Positions 35,270 through 46,165 of a stretch of DNA of 64,000 nucleotides are shown piece after piece. Source of the stretch: Lomentospora prolificans (Eukaryota; Ascomycota; Sordariomycetes; Microascales; Microascaceae). Made by a program: the position numbers and the translations under genes. The stretch is from assembly GCA_029532625.1 (NCBI GenBank), contig JARFXM010000011.1, positions 682,001-746,000 of the forward strand, written 5' to 3'. Within the stretch, counting starts at the first letter, position 1; the number at the start of each line of letters is the position of its first letter. The notes below the pieces were generated by a model. It saw only the letters and a list, made by a program, of their open reading frames with translations. It ran no database searches and was not told the DNA's origin.

Positions 35270-37477
35270 TTATAGCACATATCTGAAATCCTTGTTCTCG
35301 AACTCGGTATGGTCTCTCATTCCCGCCTCATCACTAGCCTGCTTGTCTGCAGGGCCATACTTCTTGTCTCGGCGTTTATTGGAGATGAGCATGAAGACTG
35401 TAACTCGCGTCAGTTATATTCCGTGCCGTGCATACGTGGGTTGTGATATCCCGAAGGAGGGAATGGATCGTAAAAGACGTACAGAAGAGTGACAGATGGC
35501 AAGCAAGCTTGATGGAATATCCGACCAAGAGGCCGATGGTGGCTCCCTTGAAGTGAGGGGCCTCGGATTGCTTCACCACGAATGGCCCAGCAAAATTTCC
35601 CCAACAATAAGCAGTACTGCCAGGTTTCCGTTAGCGATAGAGTTGGTCGAGTTGCGTGTGGAAAAGGAGACCTACAAGACCATGGCGCTCGCCAACGAGC
35701 GGTGAGTATAACCAGCCATGTTGGAGGAAATAGTTGTAAGCGAGACGGTGAAGCCCACAGATTGGGAGTTGACAAGCCAGAAGCTGACAAGCCTCCCCAA
35801 GTGTTTTCTCTGGGAAGGTAGGCAGTGCAGGCGGCCGCGACGGTGCACAAGATATTGGCGGCGGTAGCCGTGAGCAGTCGAGCTAAGAGAACGTTGGTCA
35901 GTCCCGCACTCAACCAACACGAGAAGTTATTGGGGCCTGCTTACAATTGGGAACGTTGAGAATAATTGTTCCTCCGATGATCAGGGCAACAACCTGGACG
36001 GCGTCACCGACGGATTTGAGCTGAGTAGTCTTGGTGGTGCTAAAGCCCATATCGCGGATAATGATGGTCGAGAACGAGTTGACCACTCCATTGGGGATAG
36101 CCCTAATTTAGTAAAGAACAAGTTAGCCACAATGACTCGAAAATGAAGCAGTATATCTTGAGGGCTACACTCACGCGGCAAAAACGCTAATGAAGAGTAG
36201 GATAGTCTTTGGGTCTGTGAATCCGATCAAGATTTGCTTCTTATCGAAAGCCTTATTCTTAATACCGGTTTCGTTTCCGGAGACACGCTTAACGGCAATT
36301 AAGCGTTCCCTGTGGTTCAAAAACTTGGAATTTGAGGGGGAATCAGAGAGGAAAAACCAAATGACAAATGCCCATATACATGTAACTCCTCCAAGCTTCA
36401 GAAGAACGTTAGCCTGGACGAATCCTTTGCCTTGTGGGTAGTTGTAGGCACACATACGATATAGAAAATGAGCTCCCAGCGTTCGGGTTTCATATCCGCA
36501 GGGAGCTTGGAGACGCCCATGGAGATGTATGATCCGATAATGCCACCCCAGCCGAGGGAAGAGCTATTAGAATGTGTCAATACCCTCTATCTTTTGCGGT
36601 AACTCAATTGTAATACTTACTACCAGATACATTGGCGAAGAGGGATTTCTCGCCTTGTATACCAGAAGCCGGTCATCAGCGTCAGTCCCCTAATAAAAAG
36701 TAAGCATATACTCTGCAGGTGCTGTCATTTAGAATAGACGTACGGCGTGACAGCTGCTTCAAAGATTCCCATGATAACTAAGTCGTGTTAACAATCGTAC
36801 CACACGGATAGTAGAAGGGCAGCGAGGGCATATCATACATCGGACGGCCACTAGATGTTCACGTTATATGTTAGCTGGCATCGACCATATTAAGGTAGTA
36901 CCAAGAATTGAACTTGCAAGCACTAGAATAGGTTCTGCACTGGGTCAAAATGATGACCATGAGGCCCCAGAGCATGATACTAATCGCGAGGACCTTTTGG
37001 GCCGGAAACCTGCCGACGAGCCAACCGCACGGGTATTGTCCAAAAAAATAGCCCGCGTAGACCACTGCAATGTGTTAAAATACGAACACAACTCGTGGCT
37101 CACGGATCTCTGACACATACTTGCGGAGAGGTAGTTGAATTGGTTTCCTTTCAAACCAAGGGCGGCCTGGTACCCAAAGAGGTTGGCATAATTCAAGGAA
37201 GTTTTATCCATGAATTGCAGCGCTTGCGTTATGAGAAACATCGGGAGGATTGTCAAGTCGATCTTCCATCGGACTTTGCGCATCTGAGCGAACATTAGGT
37301 TAGCACAGCTTGCCTTTCTGCTCAGTTAGGGGACTATACCTCTTTGTCCGAGATGTCGAGGTCCAAGGCTTCGACATATTCTCTATATCCCACCGCATTT
37401 TCTTGATCTACTCCGTCGATGTCATGTAGGCCCTTCTTGTCGGCCGTTTCAATAGTCGGTTTGTCGTCGGTAGCCAT
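35270..37477 (-). CDS. MFS transporter, anion:cation symporter (allantoate permease/Dal5-like), with a single-base frameshift
   Basis: Twelve exons can be placed: 37340-37477, 37121-37283, 36924-37064, 36839-36850, 36744-36777, 36621-36689, 36458-36563, 36175-36395, 35945-36102, 35676-35882, 35483-35616 and 35270-35397. The fourth exon is only 12 nt. All junctions agree in phase, and the total is one base short of 504 codons. The break is in exon 10 at the G4 run 35795-35798, where the frame must change to keep NTWG-RLVSFWLVN of TM9-10. Family features are RWKIDLTILPMFLITQALQFMDKTSLNYA (TM1), GQYPCGWLVGRFPAQKV, FWYTRREIP, and the C-terminal TMs with GPFVVKQSEAPHFKGA. ACS transporters import small organic anions such as allantoate, nicotinate or pantothenate. 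The gene heads the catabolic-looking set to its right. Confidence 0.82.
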
Positions 37478-38099
37478 TGTAGTTTTGGTATGTCCTGTGT
37501 GGCCCAGGAAGTTGAACAACAAAATGTCAAGGCCAGATAGTGCTCGGTCCCAAGGGATGACAAGGTGGGTGAGTCAAGCTGGGTTGCACAAAGACCTCTG
37601 TCCCGAAGATTGACGAACTTCGTGTCCTGTTGGATGGACTCCATCTGGGCTTTATCCGACATTTTATGCTCCCCACAACCCTGTCTTTCCCCTCATGGCC
37701 GTGGATGCAGAGAATATGGGGCCCCCGCAGTGGTCAGCAGCCATTTCCAAACTGGGTTTCCACCTCCACAAGTCGTTGGTCTTAGCGTTATTGCTAGGAG
37801 AGCCGACGTGACGCTAAGGCCAAACTCCCCGGCTATTGCCCGCGGAGGTTGGAGAACTGCGTACGGCAGCGGATGGCTTGGTGGCGATACGCCGGTCACC
37901 CGACGAAAAGGGCCCACCAGGTCAGCGATGAGCTACGGATACATCTGTACGTGAAACGGCGCACTCTAAAAGACGATCAGTATTAACCAGGCGGTATCGC
38001 TATTTTAGAATATGACCTTCTAAGGACGCTTCACGCACCTCGCAGCCCATCGGATACCATTCTCAACCATCTATATCCAAGAAGGCGAAAATATTCACC
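37478..38099. promoter_or_regulatory. Divergent promoter region of ACS transporter and dienelactone hydrolase
   Basis: The 622 bases separate two divergent starts (37477 minus, 38100 plus) and should carry both promoters. No coding sequence is seen. GC-rich CGG/CCG triplets cluster at about 37830-37910 but I cannot assign a factor. Confidence 0.45.
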
Positions 38100-39124
38100 A
38101 TGGGACAAAAGCTCTCGCTACGGGCCACGGATGCCGCTTCTCCTGAGATCAGACAGGAAGAAGTTCGGGAAATAAACCGTTATCTCGCCCAGCCTAGTGG
38201 CGCGTGTTGCTTGAAGGGCACCCTTCACAAAGGCGAGGCACGTGGATCTTGGCAAACCATCGCTGATGTTGAAACCTACATCGCAACCCCATCACCGGAA
38301 AAAGCGAATGGCCATGTCTTACTTTACTTTCCTGACGTTTGGGGCATGTTTCCTAACGGACTCTTGGTCATGGATGCCTTCGCCGACGCCGGCTTTTTAA
38401 CTCTCGGCCTTGACTATTTCCGTGGAGTGAGTTGACCTCAATTCCGTCATTCGACAAGCGGTTTACTAAGTTGCATGATATTCAGGATCCGGTCTGGAAG
38501 CATCGCAAAAACAGACTTGACAAGTCCAATCCGGACTTTGACTACGAGGCATGGAAGCGAAAGCACACAGCGTTTGCCGACGAGGCCGTCCCCAAGTGGG
38601 TGAGCGCCGTAGTCGATAGGTATAAAGGCGGCAAAACCAAATTTGTGTGCGTAGGGTATTGTTTCGGTGCGCCGTACGTATGCAACGAACTGGCCAACGA
38701 TATTGTCACCGCAGGCGCCTTCGCTCATCCTGCGTTTCTCAAGGAGCATCACTTTAAGAATGTCCGGAGTAAGCACGGTGCCTCTTCTCGATAAGAAATC
38801 GCATACTAATATAACCAGAACCTCTGTTCTTATCATGCTCCGAGATTGACCATACCTTCGACGGACCGTCAAGACGAAAAGCGCTTGATATTTTGCAAGC
38901 CGAAAAGGCAACTTATCACTACCAACTATTTTCAGGAGTTGAGCATGGATTCGCCCTTCGTGGCAATCCGGACAACCCTTATGAACGTAAGTTGACTCTA
39001 TCAGAATTGGTATTACGCCAATCTGTAGCTAATGGTGTTATCTGGGGATATAGGATGGGTGAAGGAGCAGAGTCTTCAAGGAATTGTGAACTGGTTCAAT
39101 TATTGGCTGTCCCAGGAGAATTAG
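38100..39124 (+). CDS. Dienelactone hydrolase family protein
   Basis: Four exons, 38100-38426, 38486-38768, 38819-38986 and 39054-39124, give 282 residues. Features of the alpha/beta hydrolase fold are the first strand region VLLYFPDVWGMFPNG, the nucleophile elbow CVGYCFGAPYV with Cys as in dienelactone hydrolase, SEIDHTF for the acid region, and GVEHGFALRG with the catalytic His. Bacterial dienelactone hydrolases open the lactone ring of 4-carboxymethylenebut-2-en-4-olide in (chloro)aromatic catabolism. Fungal members act on related lactones or thioesters, often with unknown substrates. The neighbours (ACS transporter, short-chain dehydrogenase, Zn2Cys6 factor) support a degradative role. 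No signal peptide is seen, so it is likely cytosolic. Confidence 0.92.
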
Positions 39125-39743
39125 CTACGCAGTTTGCCTCAAGAGAGACTTGTTAGAATATTAGAACAGCTAGAGGAGAGAGAGCCTATAAACTAGAAGC
39201 TAGCATGAAGAATATAGACTAAGTACTTGACAAACTCCATCTAAGCTTCATTTTCCATGACGGTCTAGAAGGCATCACTTAAAACAATGAAGGCTAGTAG
39301 CTCATCCCACAAGTAACAGGACAGTAAGGAGTGCGGAGGATTTTCCATCTTCGCGCTATCCCCTAGTTTGTATGTTAATGCTTGAAAAATGGCGACCGGT
39401 TTTACTAGGTTCTTTCCCACGGACTAAAATTGCCGTCACCGATTCCGAAATTCCGCGGGGAGTTTCCGAGGAGCGGCGCCGCGCCATTCGCCCAGGGAAT
39501 TGCCACGCCCGACCAGCATCTTCCCGGCCAAGCATGCTTCGATTACCCTTGCGTTGGTGCTCTTTTTAAGAAGATGGTTGCGATCACTCATCGAATCATT
39601 CGCTAACTACATTCTGATTTAACCTGCTTTTCAAGACTTACCCATTTCGGTTTCACTCTTTCACAAAGGACACCATTTATTTTTATTTTTATGTTTATTT
39701 TTACTTTTTCTGTATTTACACGGATACCAATTTGCGTCACAAC
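39125..39743. promoter_or_regulatory. Promoter region of the short-chain dehydrogenase with CCG-rich element
   Basis: No gene is seen. At 39445-39462 the sequence reads CCGAAATTCCGCGGGGAG: overlapping CCG/CGG triplets typical of Zn2Cys6 targets, plus a GCGGGGA box. It lies about 290 bases upstream of the SDR start. Both parts recur upstream of the nearby Zn2Cys6 gene. Confidence 0.35.
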
Positions 39744-40917
39744 ATGGCACCCCCTCGGGCTTTCGACTTCGCCGGCCAGGTGGCTATCGTAACAGGGGCC
39801 GGATCCCGAATGGATGGTAAGTACCAGGCCTACGGCACCCAACCATAGCAGACGATTAATGACTGACGATATTCTTGGTAAATATGCAGGCGAAATAGGG
39901 AATGGTCGTGCAGCTGCCATCCTCCTCGCTCGCCATGGTGCCAAGGTAGCCCTGCTCGACTTCAATGTGGACTGGGCGAAAGAGACCAAGCGCATGATTG
40001 ATGAGGAGGGCGGCACTTCCGAAGTCATTCAAACTGACGTAACGCAAGAGGAGTCCTGCAAGAACGCGGTGGCCAAGACTGTTGAGTTGTATGGTGCAGT
40101 CGATATACTGATTAATATTGGTCAGTATTTACCAGGCTTCTGTCTACGTTGGGCTCATAGCTGAACATTACTTCGCACCTGGATATAGTTGGTGTTGGTG
40201 GTGCACTAGGAGATGCCACCAAGATCAACTTGGAGGCTTGGGACCGCGATTTCCGCATCAATGTCACGAGCATGGTGATGATGAGCCGCTATGCTATCCC
40301 TGAGATGCGGAAACGCGGTGGTGGCGCGATTGTCAATATGTCCTCCGTCAGCGGCCGTAAGTCTAGACTGGAATTTGGGTGTCCTATCGCTCTTTCACTA
40401 ACGCCATACAGTCCTCGGTGGAAATCCCAGTCTGATCTATCCTACCACCAAAGGTGCTATCATACAAATGACTCGAGCCATGGCCGCCCACCACGGCCAG
40501 GAGAATATCCGTGTTAACTGTGTGTGCCCTGGCATGGTCTATACGCCCATGACCCGTGGTCGCGGCATGACCGATGAGATGAGGCAAGCCAGGATAAACC
40601 AAAACCTTATGAAGAAGGAAGGTACTGGCTGGGATGTTGGATATGGTACGTATTGTTCCGTTACCCTAGGCCTAAGTCCTATGTCGTGCTGGGGCTGACG
40701 GATGGCGTAAAGCGATATTGTACCTTGCCAGCAAGGAGGCAGGTTGGATTACGGGTGTAATCCTACCCGTTGACGGAGGGGTAAGTCGAGATATTCATGT
40801 GACGCAATCAAGGAGATAGAACTAACAGATTATCCATAGACTACGGCGGGCAAGGCAGACAGGCCAGCTCTCAAGGCTGACTCTCTGGCCGAGCAAAATA
40901 CCAAGATCCCCAACTAG
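39744..40917 (+). CDS. Short-chain dehydrogenase/reductase (SDR)
   Basis: Six exons, 39744-39816, 39890-40120, 40189-40356, 40412-40645, 40713-40780 and 40840-40917, give 283 residues in perfect phase. The classical SDR plan is visible: VAIVTGAGS near the N-terminus followed by an insert before IGNGRAAA, LLDFNVDW after beta2 (Asp suggests NAD preference), QTDVTQ, the NAG-region variant INIVGVGGALGD, and NMSSVSG with the catalytic Ser. The active-site pair is YPTTK, with VNCVCPGMVYTPMT after it and GVILPVDGG near the C-terminus. It would oxidise or reduce a hydroxyl/keto group in the cytosol. It runs in tandem with the dienelactone hydrolase 0.6 kb upstream and converges on the Zn2Cys6 factor. 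The substrate is unknown. Confidence 0.92.
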
Positions 40918-41105
40918 GCATATTATATGAAGAAACTTCACTAAGAGACTGGTGCTTTCGAAAATCTCGGAAATTGAGAGGGTCTCTCACGAATATATAG
41001 AAAGTAAATACGCATGGACGAGAAAATAGATTTAGATATGAACATGTATGGACATAATCCTCGGCATACCCATTCTTCGTAATATCCGTCCACTTTACAT
41101 TTATC

Positions 41106-43582
41106 CTAACAGTCCATCTGCATTTCAGGGTAACAGTCTAACACGGCCATCGAATCCATATCCGTACCGCCAAGATACGTGGCCATATCGAAGTCCATTG
41201 GCGCCTGGAGTGACGAATCAAGATATGGAAACGCGGGGATATAACTCGCCATCCCCAACACATGTTCGGCACTGTGACCTTGATGATCAGGAATAGCTGC
41301 GATCTGTCCGGGGGAACTGTTCAGACCCTTCACGACGATCTGAAGACTTCTTTCTAATAGCGGACAGCGTCTCATTCCACTGTTGAGTGCACGAAGATAC
41401 GTTCTGAGCGTCGCATTCGCGGTGCCCTTATTGGCCTTGGCATCTTCGAGGATAGCGGAAGCCCCGGTGTAGATGCAGTATCCCATCATATATGTTATGT
41501 TATCGAGGCCAAAAGTCGATTCCAATAGCAGTACTAGCTTCTCGATGCTCTGCGAGGCCTCTATACATATTTTGTAGTAACTCGAGACGGACCAAAATGG
41601 CCGGTGAGCCAATATGACCGACGTATAGTACAACAGACTAGCAAGAGCAACATATTAGTCTACCCATCCCGCGAAATTTCTCGGGGTATCATTCCAGTAT
41701 CCTATGCTCACTTTTGGGAAATAATATGTGGCGGAGGTGACACCGCGGGTAAATTGTGTGGATCATATCGGAGATGCGGTGGTGATTGCGCTCGCCAAAG
41801 TTCGAGGCGGGCTTTAATGTCTGTCAAAGCGGCTTCGGTAATCGACCTGCTGCGACGCGAGTAGAGTTGAACGATTATATCGTTGATAATTATGGAGAGT
41901 TTACAGGAGTTTCGGAAACACGATACAGAATGACTCTCCATTGGAGGGTACTGGTAGTGTGCTAACTTGGTGAGATTTAAGGAATCACCAAAATATGGAG
42001 TCCACATCTCCGTGTCGGTAGAGTCATCCACTAAGGGCCAGATTAGTCCCGCACGAGCCAGGGGCGTGAGTTGTTCCTGCAGAAACGTACAAAGGTCCAG
42101 GGTGTCCGGATGCAGGAGCTCTGTTACTGCTGGCAAGCGCCCGGCGTAAAGGCTTGTAGCTCTGGGTACACAACAGTTAGCGGCGCGGTTCACTTCAAGG
42201 AAATATCACAATTCCAGTTCGTACTTGTCCCAAAAATAACAACCCCAGAACAACCTCCTCCTAACTTCAAGATCCGTCGGGCTCATGCCCTTGACGTCAG
42301 GTCCACTGTGCTGCAAACCCAGATCGCTTGCCATGCGAAACGCTATTCCGCTGTAAACCCATGCCTGCGATATCGACCCGTGGGCAAGGTCACGGGCACT
42401 TAATTGAAGCAAAGCTTGGATCGTCGGTACGGAACTGGGTCTTTGTATGGCGGTGCCGAGCAAGCGGCGGGCACGCGCCAGTAGAAATTCAGCACAATTT
42501 CCGTCTTGGTATTTGGCTGCATGCGCGCAAATGACTGTGAGGAGAAATTCGGAATAATAACGGCCCCCGGTAGCCATATCACCTAAAAGGAATCGATTAG
42601 TGTTGATCACCTATCATCGGTTGTTTGTGTTGGAGAACGTACACACGAAAGCAGGTCGATAGACCCACATGAACATGGGGGAGATCCAGGCCCAGTGGAT
42701 GTGCAGAAGCTTTGCCATGAGCTGCCGTGGGATGCCAGTCTGGAGAGACGCGTTACCCAGCGCAAACTCCTCCCAAGTTCTCGACTCCCTAGCGAGTGCA
42801 GCCAAGGATGAGCGTGCCCGCTCTCCTGTTGCGGAGGCCCTTACAGTCGCGGCCGAGGCTACCGGAGAGGCTGGAGTGTCCATGCGACTAGGCTCGTGGA
42901 CGGCAGAGGTTGGTCCATAGTAACATATTTTCCCGTCTTCATCGACACTGAGTTCGGCAGCCGCGGGTGGTTCTGTTGGGGTGGCGTGTGTATTGGGAAC
43001 AACCTGATTGTTGTGGTTCGGGAGCAGGTTTGGAGTTGTCAAGGCCCCAATACTCATCGGTTCGAGAGGCGCAGCTGGTAAAGCCGCGATGTCTGAAGAT
43101 AGGGAAGGAGGCGGTCGGGTTTGTGGAGAAGAGGCTGTAAGAGCTGAGAAATCGGCTGCATGCCGTGTTGGTGATACGCTCCGGGCCGTGCTGGTTGGTG
43201 TTCTACCGGATCTCAATTCTTCTATAGTTTTCTCGGCTTCCTGTAGGCGCCTCGCTAATGCGAGGACTTGTGAGATGGGTGGTGCCTTGTCGTACCGACA
43301 TTCATCATTGTATACCTCGCAGGTCTTGCAGCTTGGTTGGCCACCTTCGCACCGGACCTAAGAGCGCGTAAGGACAGTTAGCATCAATGATAATTGCGGT
43401 CTGGAACTTTGAAATGCAGCCTATTAGTTGACGAGAGGATAAAGGCTTGCCTTTCTTGCGCGGCAATTGGCGCATGTAAGGCCCCGAACTCTACGGGCTG
43501 CATGATGCCTCGGGTTCCGGGTGGCGGAGCTTCTCCGTCCATCTCCATCCCATTCGCCCCCGGACTCGCGTGGAGGTGCCAT
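41106..43582 (-). CDS. Zn2Cys6 transcription factor with fungal_trans domain
   Basis: Five exons, 43451-43582, 42643-43357, 42225-42582, 41712-42161 and 41106-41637, give 728 residues. The zinc cluster spans the first intron: CANCRARK in exon 1 and VRCEGGQPSCKTCEVYNDECRY in exon 2. Its spacing (C-x2-C-x6-C, then C-x2-C-x6-C) is canonical. A short coiled coil follows (ALARRLQEAEKTIEEL), then a Ser/Pro/Thr/Ala linker and the middle homology region (RRLFWGCYFWDKATSLYAGRLP) with further helices. The first intron begins GC rather than GT (AAG|GCAAGC). Its position, convergent with the SDR, suggests it controls the transporter/DLH/SDR set, perhaps through CGG/CCG elements. This is inference from position only. 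Confidence 0.9.
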
Positions 43583-44750
43583 GTTGCTCTGCTGCTCTAC
43601 CAAGGGGAAAGTGAAGCTAACACAAGATCGGTCCGGCGCCGCTCCGGATTGCCGGTGTCAGACAGAATAACAAAGGTCCGGGGGATATATCGCGAAGGAA
43701 AAGAGATAACGGGAATCATGACGTCCCCATGCTCATGCGTGCCACACCCGAGGGAAAAGTCTGTTGGGGGGATTTGATGATGGGGTCGGTGGTGTGGAGG
43801 AAGCACGCTAGGCGAAAAATGGAATCGCCCCGAAATTCTCCTCTTTCACCATACCGAGAGAACTGACTTCCCCGCAGAGGACTTGGTATTCCCCGCACGA
43901 GGACGCTCTCTTGAATCCCGGAGGCGATGGTATTAGGATCCATAGATTGCCTCTTTTGGTGGAGACTTGCGCTAGTGCAAGGAAATGCGTGGACCCCTGA
44001 CTTGGTAATGCAACCTACTCCTCAGTTCGGCTAGTCTCCGTGGCCAGACTCCGGTAATGCCAACTACGAAGTGTGATCATTTCGAACACCCACAGGCGAC
44101 CCCGAAAAACATCTCCCACTGGGCCCCTTATTCGCATAGCAATTGCACCAGAGAACTGCACATGCGGATGACCCATCTGACAGCTGTCAGAACCCAGATT
44201 ACTGCGCAGCAGGGTCGCCCCTCAGAGTTCCTGAGCCTTAGATTCGAACGTTGACGAGCCAGGTATAGCAAAGTGAGATGAATCCTTGCGAGCCAGTATG
44301 AAAGCGAAGAGTAGAACAAAAAGCCTCCAGGGTATGGCACAGTCCGGCTTTTCGCAAATTCAAGGCAAAGAACCTAGGTAAAAGGAGCCAAAAAAAATTA
44401 AGAAGAAGAAGGCCAAAAAACATACAACACCGGGGATTCGCTGGTCGTCACCGACCCAACTACTAATCCGGCGCTTCGCAGCTTGTGTACAGGGGAGCGG
44501 ACGGGACCCTCAATTTTCTGCGAGCTATGGTCGTATGTACTGGTGGAGGTCAGAAAACGAACTTTTATACCCTCTCTCCTAGCTGTGTTCATGAGCTCAC
44601 TCCCAGGATCCATGCGTGTGGGTTGTCTGTCATCACAGAGCCGCCTGCTGCGTTGTCACGTGCATTCACGGATTTCGATGGCGAATAAGGCCGCTTTCCA
44701 ACCTTCCTCTTGAAGACATTTCTTTATGGCTCATAAATTATTTTTGTACA
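43583..44750. promoter_or_regulatory. Divergent region between the Zn2Cys6 factor and the bisphosphate nucleotidase
   Basis: No gene is seen. It should hold both promoters. CCGAAATTC at 43830-43838 and two TTCCCCGC boxes at 43868-43875 and 43889-43896 resemble elements upstream of the SDR gene. Confidence 0.4.
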
Positions 44751-45830
44751 ATGGCTCTGGATACGTATTCCGAAGAAAGGCGCATCGCCGAGCTCGCGGT
44801 TCAACGTGCCTCGATCGCTGCTAAATCAGTCCTTCGCTCCGTCCAAACCAGTGACCTGATCAAGGACGATGCGACCCCCGTTACCATCGCTGATTTTGCT
44901 GGACAGGCCTTGATGATCAGCGCGGTGCGTCATGTCTTCCCTGCGGATCGATTCATTGGCGAGGAGAGCGCTGATATCTTGCGAAGCGACCCCGAGCTCC
45001 GTGACCGCGTCTGGGACCTTGTTTCTTCGAGCCGTCTGGAGGGCGACGAAGGTAAATTGGCCAGCCCAACCTCGGTAGATGAAATGCTCGACGTTATCGA
45101 CTTGGGCGGGAAAGAAGAGGGTGGGCCAGCAGGGCGGTTCTGGATTCTGGACCCGGTGGATGGGACGGCCACGTTTATGCGCGGTGAACAGTTTGCCGTG
45201 TCCTTGGCACTTGTGAAAGACGGGAAGGAGGTGGTTGGCGTGTTGGGATGTCCCAACGTGCCCCCCAACGCGACGGTGATTGATGAAAGCCTCGTCGATG
45301 ATACAGGGTATGGAGTGATGCTTTCAGCAGTACGCGGGCAAGGCACCCATATTCGCGCCATCGGTCCCGGGCCTCTTCTGCCTCCACGGCCACTCGAGAG
45401 ATTTTCCGAGGAGCCTATTATGGACCCCACGGTGGTTCACTTTGTAGACTCGAGCCTTAGCAAATCCTACCGAAAGGATCTCGTCCAAAAGCTTGCCGAT
45501 ACTGTTGGAGCAAAGTACCCAGGCACAGACATATGGTCGTCACATATGAGGTACGCGGCACTCACCATCGGCGGCGGTGATGTCCAACTCCGTATCCCGA
45601 AAAGTCGCCGGGGGTCACGGGCTTCTTGTGCCTGGGATCATGCCGGGGGGCAGCTCATTTTTACAGAGTTGGGAGGTGTCGTACGGGATTTAGACGGGAA
45701 GGCTATTGACTTTGGAACTGGAAGGAAGCTAAGCAACAACTTTGGGATGGTTGTTGCGAGACCAGCTGTCTTCGAGCTGGTTGTCAAGTTGGTTCAAGAT
45801 GTTATGGCGGAGGACGAGCGGAACAATTAG
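44751..45830 (+). CDS. MET22: 3'(2'),5'-bisphosphate nucleotidase (Hal2/Met22 type)
   Basis: A single exon of 359 residues, started at ATG 44751 (MALDTYSEERRIAELAVQ), which matches the usual N-terminus. An in-frame extension upstream to 44616 is not protein-like. Li+-sensitive inositol-phosphatase-superfamily motifs are clear: DDATPVTIADFAGQ, FIGEES with the metal-binding Glu, LDPVDGTATFMRG (DPxDGT), and WDHAGG near the C-terminus. The enzyme hydrolyses 3'-phosphoadenosine 5'-phosphate (PAP) to AMP. That keeps sulfate assimilation running, and the activity is the classical target of sodium and lithium toxicity. The protein is cytosolic. It seems a housekeeping-type gene unrelated to the catabolic set, though a filamentous fungus may carry more than one copy. 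Confidence 0.92.
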   Translation: MALDTYSEERRIAELAVQRASIAAKSVLRSVQTSDLIKDDATPVTIADFAGQALMISAVRHVFPADRFIGEESADILRSDPELRDRVWDLVSSSRLEGDEGKLASPTSVDEMLDVIDLGGKEEGGPAGRFWILDPVDGTATFMRGEQFAVSLALVKDGKEVVGVLGCPNVPPNATVIDESLVDDTGYGVMLSAVRGQGTHIRAIGPGPLLPPRPLERFSEEPIMDPTVVHFVDSSLSKSYRKDLVQKLADTVGAKYPGTDIWSSHMRYAALTIGGGDVQLRIPKSRRGSRASCAWDHAGGQLIFTELGGVVRDLDGKAIDFGTGRKLSNNFGMVVARPAVFELVVKLVQDVMAEDERNN

Positions 45831-46165
45831 AGCCAGTATCGTCGGTCTGTGGCGGGAGAGACACATAGGCATCCTTCCACAGTAACTTCCTCCCAATATC
45901 GTTGAAGACCTTCCAAACAAACCTGGCAAAATATATACTCCCAACATATCCCACTACGCTTCATAAATCGTTGAAGCAGCAGAGACGTTCATCGCAACAG
46001 CAGCGTAGTTTGATGGCAATACCGAATATACCGCAAAGCCCGTGACTTATTATTCTTGCCAAGATTTCGAAATTCAGGAACCTGAGTGGATCGTGCAATA
46101 CCAAGATTAAATCGTGCGTCGGCGTACGTGCTATAGTGCCTACAATACCACCTCTTCATTATACA
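45831..46165. other. Convergent intergenic region
   Basis: This is the 3' flank shared by the nucleotidase (plus) and the membrane protein (minus). Nothing else is seen. Confidence 0.5.
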
